From the NCBI GenBank assembly GCA_002480735.1, contig DLCS01000042.1, positions 1 to 9,511 on the forward strand: 9,511 nt of DNA, given 5' to 3'. How positions within the stretch are numbered: the stretch's first letter is position 1; each line of letters opens with the position of its first letter. The DNA comes from Bacillaceae bacterium UBA7792. Lineage in GTDB: Bacteria; Bacillota; Bacilli; Bacillales; Cytobacillaceae. This document shows positions 1 to 5,025 of the stretch, piece after piece. The position numbers were made by a program, and so were the translations under genes. The notes below the pieces were generated by a model. That model did no database searches. It was not told the DNA's origin and saw only the letters and a list, made by a program, of their open reading frames with translations.

Positions 1-11
1 AGTCCATTCCT

Positions 12-161
12 TCATTGATTCTTTTTCCTCTTCTTATTGTTTTGCCGTTGTGCTTCAGTTAACGGTTCATTCGATAATTCCTCATTAAAACCTGCCCCTT
101 TGCCCTGAGCACTGGCAGCATTCATTCCTGGAATGACATGATTGGCCTTGCGTTTAACCAT
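12..161 (-). CDS. sspO: Small acid-soluble spore protein O (SspO)
   Basis: This encodes a 49-residue minor small acid-soluble protein of the spore core. The protein starts [14 protein letters not shown], has a central QGKGAGF, and ends in [16 protein letters not shown]. This closely matches what I recall of B. subtilis SspO (formerly CotK, 48 residues). It is very basic and hydrophilic, with no signal peptide. The ATG lies 6 bases after a strong GGAGGTG ribosome binding site (minus strand, 174-168). The gene is divergent from citB, as in B. subtilis, where sspO is co-transcribed with sspP under the forespore factor sigma G. Any sspP would lie just beyond the left edge and cannot be seen. The exact role of SspO is unknown, and the minor SASPs are not the DNA-protecting alpha/beta type. 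Identity is secure; the expression pattern is inferred from the family. Confidence 0.95.
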   Translation of the reverse strand: MVKRKANHVIPGMNAASAQGKGAGFNEELSNEPLTEAQRQNNKKRKKNQ

Positions 162-254
162 TTTTTTCACCTCCAACCATTACTTTTTCCATTCGTTGAA
201 ATGTCATACAAACAATAGCCTCCCGATTTTTCTAGACAAAGTCTTTCACTTTAC

Positions 255-286
255 TAGAATAACTTTGCTGCCAAACATAAAATTCA
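255..286 (-). promoter_or_regulatory. Possible sigma G promoter for sspO
   Basis: On the minus strand, TGAATT (286-281) resembles the sigma G -35 (TGAATA). TATTCTA (261-255) resembles the -10 (CATNHTA) at six of seven positions. The spacer is 19 bases, one or two longer than usual, and the -10 lacks the leading C. Start-site placement would leave a leader of roughly 85-90 bases. This is the best sigma G-like pair found upstream of sspO, but it is weak. Confidence 0.22.
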
Positions 287-352
287 TTTTACCCCATGCA
301 TATGATTTAATTACACAGTTTTAAGTTTTTTTGGCAAAAATACAATAATAGA

Positions 353-367
353 ATAAGTAAAACTTAT
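353..367. promoter_or_regulatory. CcpC-like operator dyad upstream of citB
   Basis: ATAAGT-AAA-ACTTAT is a perfect 6+3+6 inverted repeat. It contains a T-N11-A LysR-type core (T354, A366). In B. subtilis the citrate-responsive LysR-type repressor CcpC binds an ATAAG/CTTAT dyad upstream of the citB -35, plus a CTTAT half-site near the -35. Here a CTTAT at 395-399 also overlaps the putative promoter, giving the same arrangement. The dyad is seen directly; assigning it to CcpC is inference from the neighbouring gene and motif. Confidence 0.6.
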
Positions 368-374
368 CAAAAAC

Positions 375-392
375 AATAACTTTCTTGTTATT
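375..392. promoter_or_regulatory. Second inverted repeat before the citB promoter
   Basis: AATAAC-TTTCTT-GTTATT is a perfect 6-6-6 inverted repeat. It lies between the CcpC-like dyad and the putative -35, touching the latter. It keeps the ATAA/TTAT ends of the first dyad with a different spacer. It may be an extra operator for the same or another regulator, or a chance AT-rich dyad. Regulator unknown. Confidence 0.4.
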
Positions 393-419
393 TACTTATA
401 TAAAAGACTGTATTAATAT
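391..419 (+). promoter_or_regulatory. Likely sigma A promoter of citB
   Basis: TTTACT (391-396) and TAATAT (414-419) are separated by 17 bases. Each matches the housekeeping consensus at four of six positions. The predicted start near 426 leaves a leader of about 70 bases. The CTTAT half-site (395-399) overlaps the -35, which fits repression by a CcpC-like protein. An alternative -35, TTGTTA at 385-390, has no good -10 at proper spacing. Confidence 0.4.
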
Positions 420-497
420 AAGATTGTAAGAAAAGTTCGGATGGGAGTAAATATTCAAACTTTTCGACTGGTATTTGATGTAGAGGGGGAAATTCAT

Positions 498-3206
498 ATG
501 TCAAAAAACGATGTTTATAGCGCACGCAAGTCTTTTGAAGTAAATGGCAAACGCTATAACTACTACAATTTGGCTGCTCTTGAGGAAGCAGGCATTGGTA
601 AGGTTTCAAAACTACCATATTCGATTAAAGTTTTACTAGAATCGGTGCTTCGTCAATACGATGGCCGCGTCATTACAAAGGAACATGTTGAAAATCTAGC
701 AAAATGGGGAACAGACGAGGTTAAAGAAGTGGACGTTCCATTCAAGCCTTCTCGTGTTATTCTCCAAGACTTCACAGGTGTGCCAGCGGTTGTTGATTTA
801 GCATCCCTACGCAAGGCCATGGCTGACCTAGGTGGAGACCCTGATAAAATTAATCCAGAAAAGCCTGTTGATCTTGTCATCGACCACTCTGTTCAGGTTG
901 ACCAATACGGAACAGCGAATGCTTTACAAGCCAACATGGATCTTGAATTCGAAAGAAATGCTGAGCGTTATCAGTTCTTAAGCTGGGCGCAAAAAGCATT
1001 TGATAACTATCGTGCCGTTCCACCAGCAACAGGTATCGTGCACCAGGTAAACCTTGAGTTTCTTGCCAGCGTTGTTCACGCAGTGGAAGGCGAAAATGGG
1101 GAATTTGAAGCATTCCCAGATTCACTTGTTGGAACCGACTCACATACAACCATGATTAACGGTATCGGTGTTCTAGGTTGGGGTGTTGGTGGGATTGAAG
1201 CAGAAGCTGGAATGCTTGGCCAGCCTTCATACTTCCCAGTTCCAGAGGTAGTTGGTGTTAAGCTTACTGGTGAGCTTCCAAACGGAGCAACCGCTACAGA
1301 CCTTGCGTTAAAAGTAACTCAAGTTCTTCGTAAGCATGGGGTTGTTGGTAAATTTGTTGAGTTCTTCGGACCTGGTGTTGTTTCACTACCACTTGCAGAC
1401 CGTGCAACAGTGGCAAACATGGCGCCTGAATACGGGGCTACTTGTGGCTTCTTCCCAGTAGATGGAGAATCTCTAGACTATATGCGTTTAACAGGTCGTT
1501 CTGAAGAGCAAGTACAAATCGTTGAGGCATACTGCAAAGCAAACGGATTATTCTTCGATCCGAACTTAGAGCCTGTTTACACAGATGTTATTGAAATTAA
1601 CTTAGATGAAATCGAAGCAAACCTTTCTGGTCCTAAGCGTCCTCAAGACTTGATTCCACTTTCTCAAATGAAGGCGGAATTCAATAAGGCGTTAACAGCA
1701 CCACAAGGAAACCAAGGCTTTGGTCTTGAAGCATCTGAAATTGAAAAAGAAGCAACGGTTAACTTCGAAAATGGCGATACTGTCACGATGAAGACAGGTG
1801 CGATTGCGATCGCAGCGATTACAAGCTGTACGAACACATCTAACCCATATGTTCTTGTTGCTGCAGGACTCGTTGCGAAGAAAGCAGTAGAGCTTGGAAT
1901 GGAAGTTCCGAAATTTGTGAAGACTTCCTTGGCACCAGGTTCAAAGGTTGTAACTGGATATCTACGTGACTCTGGCTTACTTCCTTATCTTGAAAAAATT
2001 GGATACAACCTTGTTGGTTACGGTTGTACAACATGTATCGGAAACTCTGGTCCATTAAAGCCAGAAATTGAAAAAGCTATTGCTGAAAGCGATCTATTAG
2101 TGACTTCCGTTCTTTCCGGTAACCGTAACTTTGAAGGACGTATTCATCCGCTTGTTAAAGCAAACTATCTTGCTTCACCACCACTAGTGGTTGCATACTC
2201 TTTAGCTGGTACAGTGGATATCGACCTTCAAAATGAGCCAATCGGAAAAGACAAGGATGGCAACGATGTACTCTTTAAGGATATTTGGCCATCAACTGCA
2301 GAAGTAAATGAAGTTGTACAACGCACAGTTACACCTGAGCTTTTTAAAGCAGAATATGAAAATGTATTCAGCGATAATGAGCGCTGGAACGAAATCAAGA
2401 CAAGCAATGAACCATTATATTCATTCGATGATAAATCAACTTACATTCAAAACCCGCCATTCTTTGAAGGCCTTAAGCCAGACCCAGATGAGGTGAAGCC
2501 TTTATCAGGTCTACGTGTGGTAGGTAAGTTTGGAGACTCTGTCACAACAGATCATATTTCTCCTGCTGGTGCCATCGGCAAGGACACTCCTGCTGGTAAG
2601 TACCTACGTGAAAATGGCGTTGAAATCCGTGACTTTAACTCTTACGGTTCTCGTCGTGGTAACCATGAGGTTATGATGCGCGGAACATTTGCAAATATCC
2701 GTATTCGTAACCAAATAGCACCAGGCACTGAAGGTGGTTATACAACCCACTGGCCAACTGGTGAAGTCACTTCTATCTATGATGCTTGCATGAAGTACAA
2801 GGAAGAAGGAACAGGCTTAGTTGTTCTTGCTGGTAAAGATTACGGAATGGGATCTTCACGTGACTGGGCAGCAAAAGGAACAAACCTTTTAGGCATTAAG
2901 ACAGTTATCGCTGAAAGCTTCGAGCGTATTCACCGTTCTAACCTTGCTTTAATGGGTGTTCTTCCACTTCAATTCAAGGAAGGCGAAAATGCTGAAGTCC
3001 TTGGCTTAACGGGCAAAGAAATCATTGATGTTCAAATCGATGAGAACGTGAAGCCGCGTCAGCTTGTTAAAGTGACAGCTACTGACGAAAACGGCAATAA
3101 GAAGGAATTTGAAGTTGTTGTTCGCTTCGATTCTGAAATCGAAATTGACTACTACCGTCACGGTGGAATTCTACAAATGGTTCTACGTGAAAAACTAGCA
3201 AACTAA
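498..3206 (+). CDS. citB: Aconitate hydratase (aconitase A, AcnA/CitB)
   Basis: This 902-residue cytoplasmic [4Fe-4S] enzyme of the citric acid cycle interconverts citrate and isocitrate through cis-aconitate. It is near-identical over long stretches to B. subtilis CitB (909 residues) as I recall it. The cluster ligands are Cys444 ([10 protein letters not shown]) and Cys510/Cys513 (YGCTTCIGN). The swivel domain carries the active-site loop [10 protein letters not shown] around Ser787-Arg788. The N-terminal hallmarks [15 protein letters not shown] and VIDHSVQVD are intact. The start is the ATG at 498, with an AGAGGGGGA ribosome binding site at 482-490. An in-frame ATG at 441 would add 19 residues but has no ribosome binding site. 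In B. subtilis this protein also binds iron-responsive RNA elements when its cluster is lost. Expression is likely governed by the operators at 353-392. The gene is followed by a strong terminator, so it is probably monocistronic. Confidence 0.98.
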   Translation: MSKNDVYSARKSFEVNGKRYNYYNLAALEEAGIGKVSKLPYSIKVLLESVLRQYDGRVITKEHVENLAKWGTDEVKEVDVPFKPSRVILQDFTGVPAVVDLASLRKAMADLGGDPDKINPEKPVDLVIDHSVQVDQYGTANALQANMDLEFERNAERYQFLSWAQKAFDNYRAVPPATGIVHQVNLEFLASVVHAVEGENGEFEAFPDSLVGTDSHTTMINGIGVLGWGVGGIEAEAGMLGQPSYFPVPEVVGVKLTGELPNGATATDLALKVTQVLRKHGVVGKFVEFFGPGVVSLPLADRATVANMAPEYGATCGFFPVDGESLDYMRLTGRSEEQVQIVEAYCKANGLFFDPNLEPVYTDVIEINLDEIEANLSGPKRPQDLIPLSQMKAEFNKALTAPQGNQGFGLEASEIEKEATVNFENGDTVTMKTGAIAIAAITSCTNTSNPYVLVAAGLVAKKAVELGMEVPKFVKTSLAPGSKVVTGYLRDSGLLPYLEKIGYNLVGYGCTTCIGNSGPLKPEIEKAIAESDLLVTSVLSGNRNFEGRIHPLVKANYLASPPLVVAYSLAGTVDIDLQNEPIGKDKDGNDVLFKDIWPSTAEVNEVVQRTVTPELFKAEYENVFSDNERWNEIKTSNEPLYSFDDKSTYIQNPPFFEGLKPDPDEVKPLSGLRVVGKFGDSVTTDHISPAGAIGKDTPAGKYLRENGVEIRDFNSYGSRRGNHEVMMRGTFANIRIRNQIAPGTEGGYTTHWPTGEVTSIYDACMKYKEEGTGLVVLAGKDYGMGSSRDWAAKGTNLLGIKTVIAESFERIHRSNLALMGVLPLQFKEGENAEVLGLTGKEIIDVQIDENVKPRQLVKVTATDENGNKKEFEVVVRFDSEIEIDYYRHGGILQMVLREKLAN

Positions 3207-3212
3207 TAAATT

Positions 3213-3254
3213 AGAAAAGGCATCTGTCACGGCGATAGATGCCTTTTCTGTTTG
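3213..3254 (+). terminator. Rho-independent terminator of citB
   Basis: AGAAAAGGCATCT (3213-3225) pairs perfectly over 13 bp with AGATGCCTTTTCT (3237-3249) around an 11-base loop. It begins 7 bases after the citB stop. The U-rich part lies mostly within the 3' arm, followed by GTTTG. Confidence 0.85.
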
Positions 3255-3313
3255 AAATTATATGGGTTTATTGCCGATTATGTAGGTGCCTGGTCTTTAT
3301 GTTTCCTTTTACG

Positions 3314-3329
3314 ACTTTTCTAGAAAAGT
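3314..3329. promoter_or_regulatory. 16-bp perfect palindrome upstream of yneN
   Basis: ACTTTTCTAGAAAAGT is a perfect palindrome with core TTTTC-TA-GAAAA. A related dyad lies about 60 bases downstream (3369-3393), and a half-copy, ACTTTTCTCAG, starts at 3350. It is likely a protein-binding site for a regulator of yneN. It lacks a U-tract, so it is not a terminator. It resembles a CodY box (TTTTC-W-GAAAA) with one extra central base. I cannot name the regulator. Confidence 0.45.
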
Positions 3330-3366
3330 ACCTTGTTAAATCATTATGAACTTTTCTCAGTACGTA

Positions 3367-3395
3367 TTTATAACCTTTCCAGAAAAGGTTATATT
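3367..3395 (+). promoter_or_regulatory. Likely promoter of yneN
   Basis: TTTATA (3367-3372, four of six) and TATATT (3390-3395, five of six) are spaced 17 bases apart. The predicted start near 3402 gives a leader of about 30 bases carrying the AGGAGG ribosome binding site at 3421. The spacer is almost filled by the dyad at 3369-3393, so a regulator would bind directly between -35 and -10. An alternative -10 is TATAAC at 3369-3374. Confidence 0.4.
3369..3393. promoter_or_regulatory. Inverted repeat within the yneN promoter
   Basis: TATAACCTTT (3369-3378) and AAAGGTTATA (3384-3393) form a perfect 10-bp dyad around CCAGA. Its centre, CTTTCCAGAAAAG, echoes the palindrome at 3314-3329. It lies over the putative -35/-10 spacer and is most simply read as an operator. 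A leader RNA hairpin is an alternative if transcription starts further upstream. Confidence 0.45.
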
Positions 3396-3432
3396 AAGAC
3401 AAGAATCGTTTTCTACATCTAGGAGGTTTTTG

Positions 3433-3984
3433 ATGGTTAAAAAAATTCTCGGTACTGTTCTAATATTGGCTTTGCTATCAGTCGCAGTAGTCCAAGCGAT
3501 TGAAAAGGATAGAAGCGAAGACAAAATTATTACCCAACCTGCAACGAAAAATATTTCTGTTGAAAAAATGTCAGGTATAAAAGTCGGTTTGAAGGCACCT
3601 GATTTCGAATTAGAGACACTTGAAGGTAAGAAAGTAAAACTCTCTGACTTTGAAGGCAAGAAAGTTATGCTCAATTTTTGGGCGACCTGGTGTCCTCCTT
3701 GTAAGGCGGAGATGCCGCATATGCAGAAATTTTACGAGGAAGCGGGAGATAAAATTCAAATCCTCGCTGTTAACATTGATCCAAAAAATAATGTCGCAGG
3801 ATTTGCAGAGGAGATGAATTTACATTTTCCCATTTTGTTAGACAAAGATGATAAAGTCATGAAGATGTATCAAATTCTTTCGATTCCTACCACATATTTT
3901 ATTGATAAAGATGGAATTATTCAAAACAAATTTATTGGGGCCATGTCACTCGACAAGATGAGGGAATTCTTTGAAAATCAGTAG
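3433..3984 (+). CDS. yneN: TlpA/ResA-like thiol-disulfide oxidoreductase YneN
   Basis: This is a 183-residue membrane-anchored thioredoxin-like protein acting on the outer face of the membrane. A positively charged start (MVKK) leads into a hydrophobic segment at about residues 5-22, an uncleaved anchor or signal sequence. A redoxin/TlpA domain follows from about residue 50. The active site is WCPPC (Cys87, Cys90). Glu93 sits where ResA has its functional Glu, and cis-Pro152 lies in IPTTYFID. The CPPC dipeptide differs from the CEPC of ResA. ResA reduces apocytochrome c and StoA acts in spore cortex formation; which substrate this paralogue uses is unknown. Position after citB matches B. subtilis yneN. 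The start at 3433 has AGGAGG 6 bases upstream. An in-frame ATG at 3346 has no ribosome binding site and would hide the anchor. Family is secure; substrate is unknown. Confidence 0.9.
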   Translation: MVKKILGTVLILALLSVAVVQAIEKDRSEDKIITQPATKNISVEKMSGIKVGLKAPDFELETLEGKKVKLSDFEGKKVMLNFWATWCPPCKAEMPHMQKFYEEAGDKIQILAVNIDPKNNVAGFAEEMNLHFPILLDKDDKVMKMYQILSIPTTYFIDKDGIIQNKFIGAMSLDKMREFFENQ

Positions 3985-4013
3985 ACCTTTGGATTGATTC
4001 CAGAGGTTTTTTT
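3985..4013 (+). terminator. Terminator of yneN
   Basis: ACCTTTGGA (3985-3993) pairs with TCCAGAGGT (3999-4007) over 9 bp with one G-U, around loop TTGAT. Seven T residues (4007-4013) follow. It begins directly after the yneN stop codon. Confidence 0.9.
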
Positions 4014-4087
4014 GTCTTCCTGGCATATAATGGATTAGTCTCATGCTCCTTTAACAAAAAAAGTTTAAATTAAATAAATATCGGGTA

Positions 4088-4102
4088 AATTTTCAAAAAG
4101 TT
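4088..4102. promoter_or_regulatory. CodY-like box upstream of fbpB-like gene
   Basis: AATTTTCAAAAAGTT matches the CodY consensus AATTTTCWGAAAATT at 13 of 15 positions. It sits about 50-60 bases upstream of the predicted start of the fbpB-like gene. Such matches also occur by chance in AT-rich DNA, so function is uncertain. Confidence 0.35.
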
Positions 4103-4125
4103 GTAATAATTTAAACACAAAATGG

Positions 4126-4140
4126 AGATAATGACTGTTA
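4126..4140. promoter_or_regulatory. Candidate Fur box
   Basis: AGATAATGACTGTTA matches the 7-1-7 Fur consensus TGATAATNATTATCA at 10 of 14 informative positions, with a perfect left GATAAT. It overlaps the extended -10 element at 4136-4144, a position suited to repression. The identity of the downstream gene as an FbpB-family protein makes Fur control plausible. The right half-site is poor. Confidence 0.4.
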
Positions 4141-4144
4141 CAAT
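4136..4144 (+). promoter_or_regulatory. Extended -10 promoter of fbpB-like gene
   Basis: TGTTACAAT is a TG-N-TACAAT extended -10 element (five of six in the hexamer). No convincing -35 is seen at 16-18 bases upstream. Transcription would start near 4151, immediately ahead of the ribosome binding site, giving a very short leader. Confidence 0.4.
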
Positions 4145-4166
4145 AGTGTTAAGGAAGGTGAGCCAA

Positions 4167-4298
4167 ATGAGAAAGCCAAGAAAACGTTCATTTTCAGAAC
4201 TCGTATTAGAGAATAAGCGTCAGCTTTTACAGGACCAGGAAGCTCTTGAAAAAATTGAAGAGCGTCTTGAAAAGAAGCGTTTGGGACAAGCGAGATAA
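4167..4298 (+). CDS. FbpB-family small basic protein
   Basis: This encodes a 43-residue protein: MRKPRKRSFSELVLENK, then a helical QLLQDQEALEKIEERLEKKRL stretch. The pattern MRK-x(2)-K-x-(S/T)F-x-ELV-x-x-NK plus EALEKIEER fits the Fur_reg_FbpB family as I recall it. In B. subtilis, FbpA, FbpB and FbpC are small basic proteins of the iron-sparing response. They are thought to assist the small RNA FsrA, whose targets include citB and sdh mRNAs. AAGGAAGGTGAG (4151-4162) is a good ribosome binding site 4 bases before the ATG. It is its own transcription unit after the yneN terminator, with a candidate Fur box at 4126-4140. No hairpin separates it from sspN, so readthrough is possible. It lies beside aconitase, a major iron consumer. 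Family call is fairly confident; function here is inference. Confidence 0.8.
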   Translation: MRKPRKRSFSELVLENKRQLLQDQEALEKIEERLEKKRLGQAR

Positions 4299-4361
4299 GA
4301 TAGATTTTTTACTCATGAATCCTTCTAAATTGGGTGATACTTTTATTAGGAGGGATTACAC

Positions 4362-4514
4362 ATGAGTAAAGAAAAAGAAGTAAGAAGAAGTTCCAATCAT
4401 TTTGCTCCAAACCACATCGGTATGCAGCCAAGGGGCTTTGGTGGCAATAAGGGCAAGAAGATGCAGGATACATCTGGAGAACATGCTCAGGTGATTCAAA
4501 CAAAGGGAGAATAG
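4362..4514 (+). CDS. sspN: Small acid-soluble spore protein N (SspN)
   Basis: This is a 50-residue minor SASP of the spore core. The hallmarks are APNHIG (residues 15-20), NKGKKMQDTSGE (29-40) and the C-terminal IQTKGE. These match B. subtilis SspN, 48 residues as I recall. It is small, basic and without a membrane segment. The start is supported by AGGAGGG (4349-4355) 6 bases before the ATG. In B. subtilis sspN and tlp form an operon read by sigma G RNA polymerase. Here a clear hairpin (4546-4575) lies between them. I could not find a good sigma G promoter in the 63 bases after the fbpB-like gene, so its promoter may lie inside that gene or deviate from consensus. Molecular role of SspN is unknown. 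Confidence 0.93.
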   Translation: MSKEKEVRRSSNHFAPNHIGMQPRGFGGNKGKKMQDTSGEHAQVIQTKGE

Positions 4515-4545
4515 TTGACCCGTTTTTCTAAATTGATTTGCTATG

Positions 4546-4575
4546 ACTCGCCAATTTATTAGGCGAGTTTTCTTT
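4546..4575 (+). terminator. Terminator between sspN and tlp
   Basis: ACTCGCC (4546-4552) and GGCGAGT (4562-4568) form a perfect 7-bp stem with a 9-base AT-rich loop. TTTTCTTT follows. It lies 32 bases after the sspN stop and would uncouple tlp from sspN. Confidence 0.85.
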
Positions 4576-4630
4576 AATGAAAGTTGTTTACATAATATAA
4601 TTATCTATAACTAAAGAATTTAATTTTTTC

Positions 4631-4637
4631 CATTATA
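4631..4637 (+). promoter_or_regulatory. Possible sigma G -10 element for tlp
   Basis: CATTATA fits the sigma G -10 pattern CATNHTA at every defined position. It would place the start about 50 bases before tlp. No acceptable sigma G -35 is present 17-18 bases upstream, so this is a weak candidate. It is offered because tlp needs its own promoter after the hairpin at 4546-4575. Confidence 0.25.
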
Positions 4638-4696
4638 TTTTTACTGAAAAGATACAAACTATGGCTGTAACTATTATGATTTTGGGAGGAAGTACG

Positions 4697-4927
4697 ATGC
4701 CTTATAACAATCAACCAAAACCAGATGATCGCAGCGATAACGTAGAGAAACTTCAAGAGATGGTTCATAATACGATTGAAAATATGGAAGCTGCAGAAGA
4801 AACGATGGAGTTTGCCAATGAAAAGGATCGGGCAGATATTGCGGCAAAGAACGAACGAAGACGTGACGCAATTGAAGGCATGAGAGCAGAAATTAAAGAC
4901 GAATATCGTGCTCAGCAGGAAGAATAA
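4697..4927 (+). CDS. tlp: Thioredoxin-like small acid-soluble spore protein Tlp
   Basis: This is a 76-residue spore-core protein. The conserved block [34 protein letters not shown] (given in brief; residues about 7-41) matches B. subtilis Tlp. The rest is a highly charged helical region, [21 protein letters not shown]. Despite the name, there is no CxxC and no cysteine at all, so it is not a redox enzyme. The start was chosen at the ATG with GGGAGGA (4684-4690) 6 bases upstream. The in-frame ATG at 4661 lacks a ribosome binding site and would add a non-conserved stretch. Hairpins on both sides make it a single-gene unit, unlike the sspN-tlp operon of B. subtilis. Expression in the forespore is expected from the family, but the promoter is not firmly identified. 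Confidence 0.94.
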   Translation: MPYNNQPKPDDRSDNVEKLQEMVHNTIENMEAAEETMEFANEKDRADIAAKNERRRDAIEGMRAEIKDEYRAQQEE

Positions 4928-4934
4928 AGAATGG

Positions 4935-4963
4935 GACCTGATCGATGGATCAGGTCTTATTTT
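4935..4963 (+). terminator. Terminator of tlp
   Basis: GACCTGATC (4935-4943) and GATCAGGTC (4948-4956) form a perfect 9-bp stem around a GATG tetraloop. TTATTTT follows. It starts 7 bases past the tlp stop and separates it from the AAA+ operon. Confidence 0.9.
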
Positions 4964-4982
4964 AATATTGGCAAGAAAAATA

Positions 4983-4991
4983 TGATAGAAT
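4983..4991 (+). promoter_or_regulatory. Possible extended -10 promoter of the AAA+ operon
   Basis: TGATAGAAT is a TG-N-TAGAAT element (five of six in the hexamer) between the tlp terminator and the AAA+ gene. TTGGCA at 4968-4973 looks like a -35 but is only 12 bases away, too close. The leader would be about 28 bases. If real, the promoter is of housekeeping rather than sigma G type. Confidence 0.38.
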
Positions 4992-5025
4992 AGGACATGA
5001 AATTTATGATAAAGAAGTGATTAAC

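Larger units (their letters stand above)
162..497. other. Divergent sspO/citB intergenic control region
   Basis: This AT-rich gap separates two divergent genes and holds no believable gene. The part nearer sspO (162-300) holds its ribosome binding site and perhaps its promoter. The part nearer citB (350-420) holds two inverted repeats and the likely aconitase promoter, described separately. I see no hairpin with a U-tract, no riboswitch-like structure and no tRNA here. Confidence 0.7.

Noticed and set aside
142..324. Small plus-strand reading frame opposite sspO
   Set aside because: It runs antisense over the sspO start, has no ribosome binding site and encodes an untypical low-complexity peptide.
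441..497. In-frame ATG at 441 extending aconitase by 19 residues
   Set aside because: No ribosome binding site precedes it and the added residues do not resemble aconitase N-termini. The ATG at 498 has a strong site and starts the conserved sequence.
3295..3400. Riboswitch or T-box before yneN
   Set aside because: The dyads are short, DNA-like palindromes with no conserved aptamer sequence and no terminator/antiterminator pair.
3346..3432. In-frame ATG extending YneN by 29 residues
   Set aside because: It lacks a ribosome binding site, overlaps the dyad/promoter region and would place the membrane anchor internally. The ATG at 3433 has AGGAGG at ideal distance.
4661..4696. Longer start for tlp, 12 residues upstream
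   Set aside because: The ribosome binding site (4684-4690) lies inside this extension, and the extra residues are not typical of Tlp.
4697..4927. Thioredoxin activity for Tlp, as the name suggests
   Set aside because: The protein has no cysteine and no CxxC motif. The name is historical.
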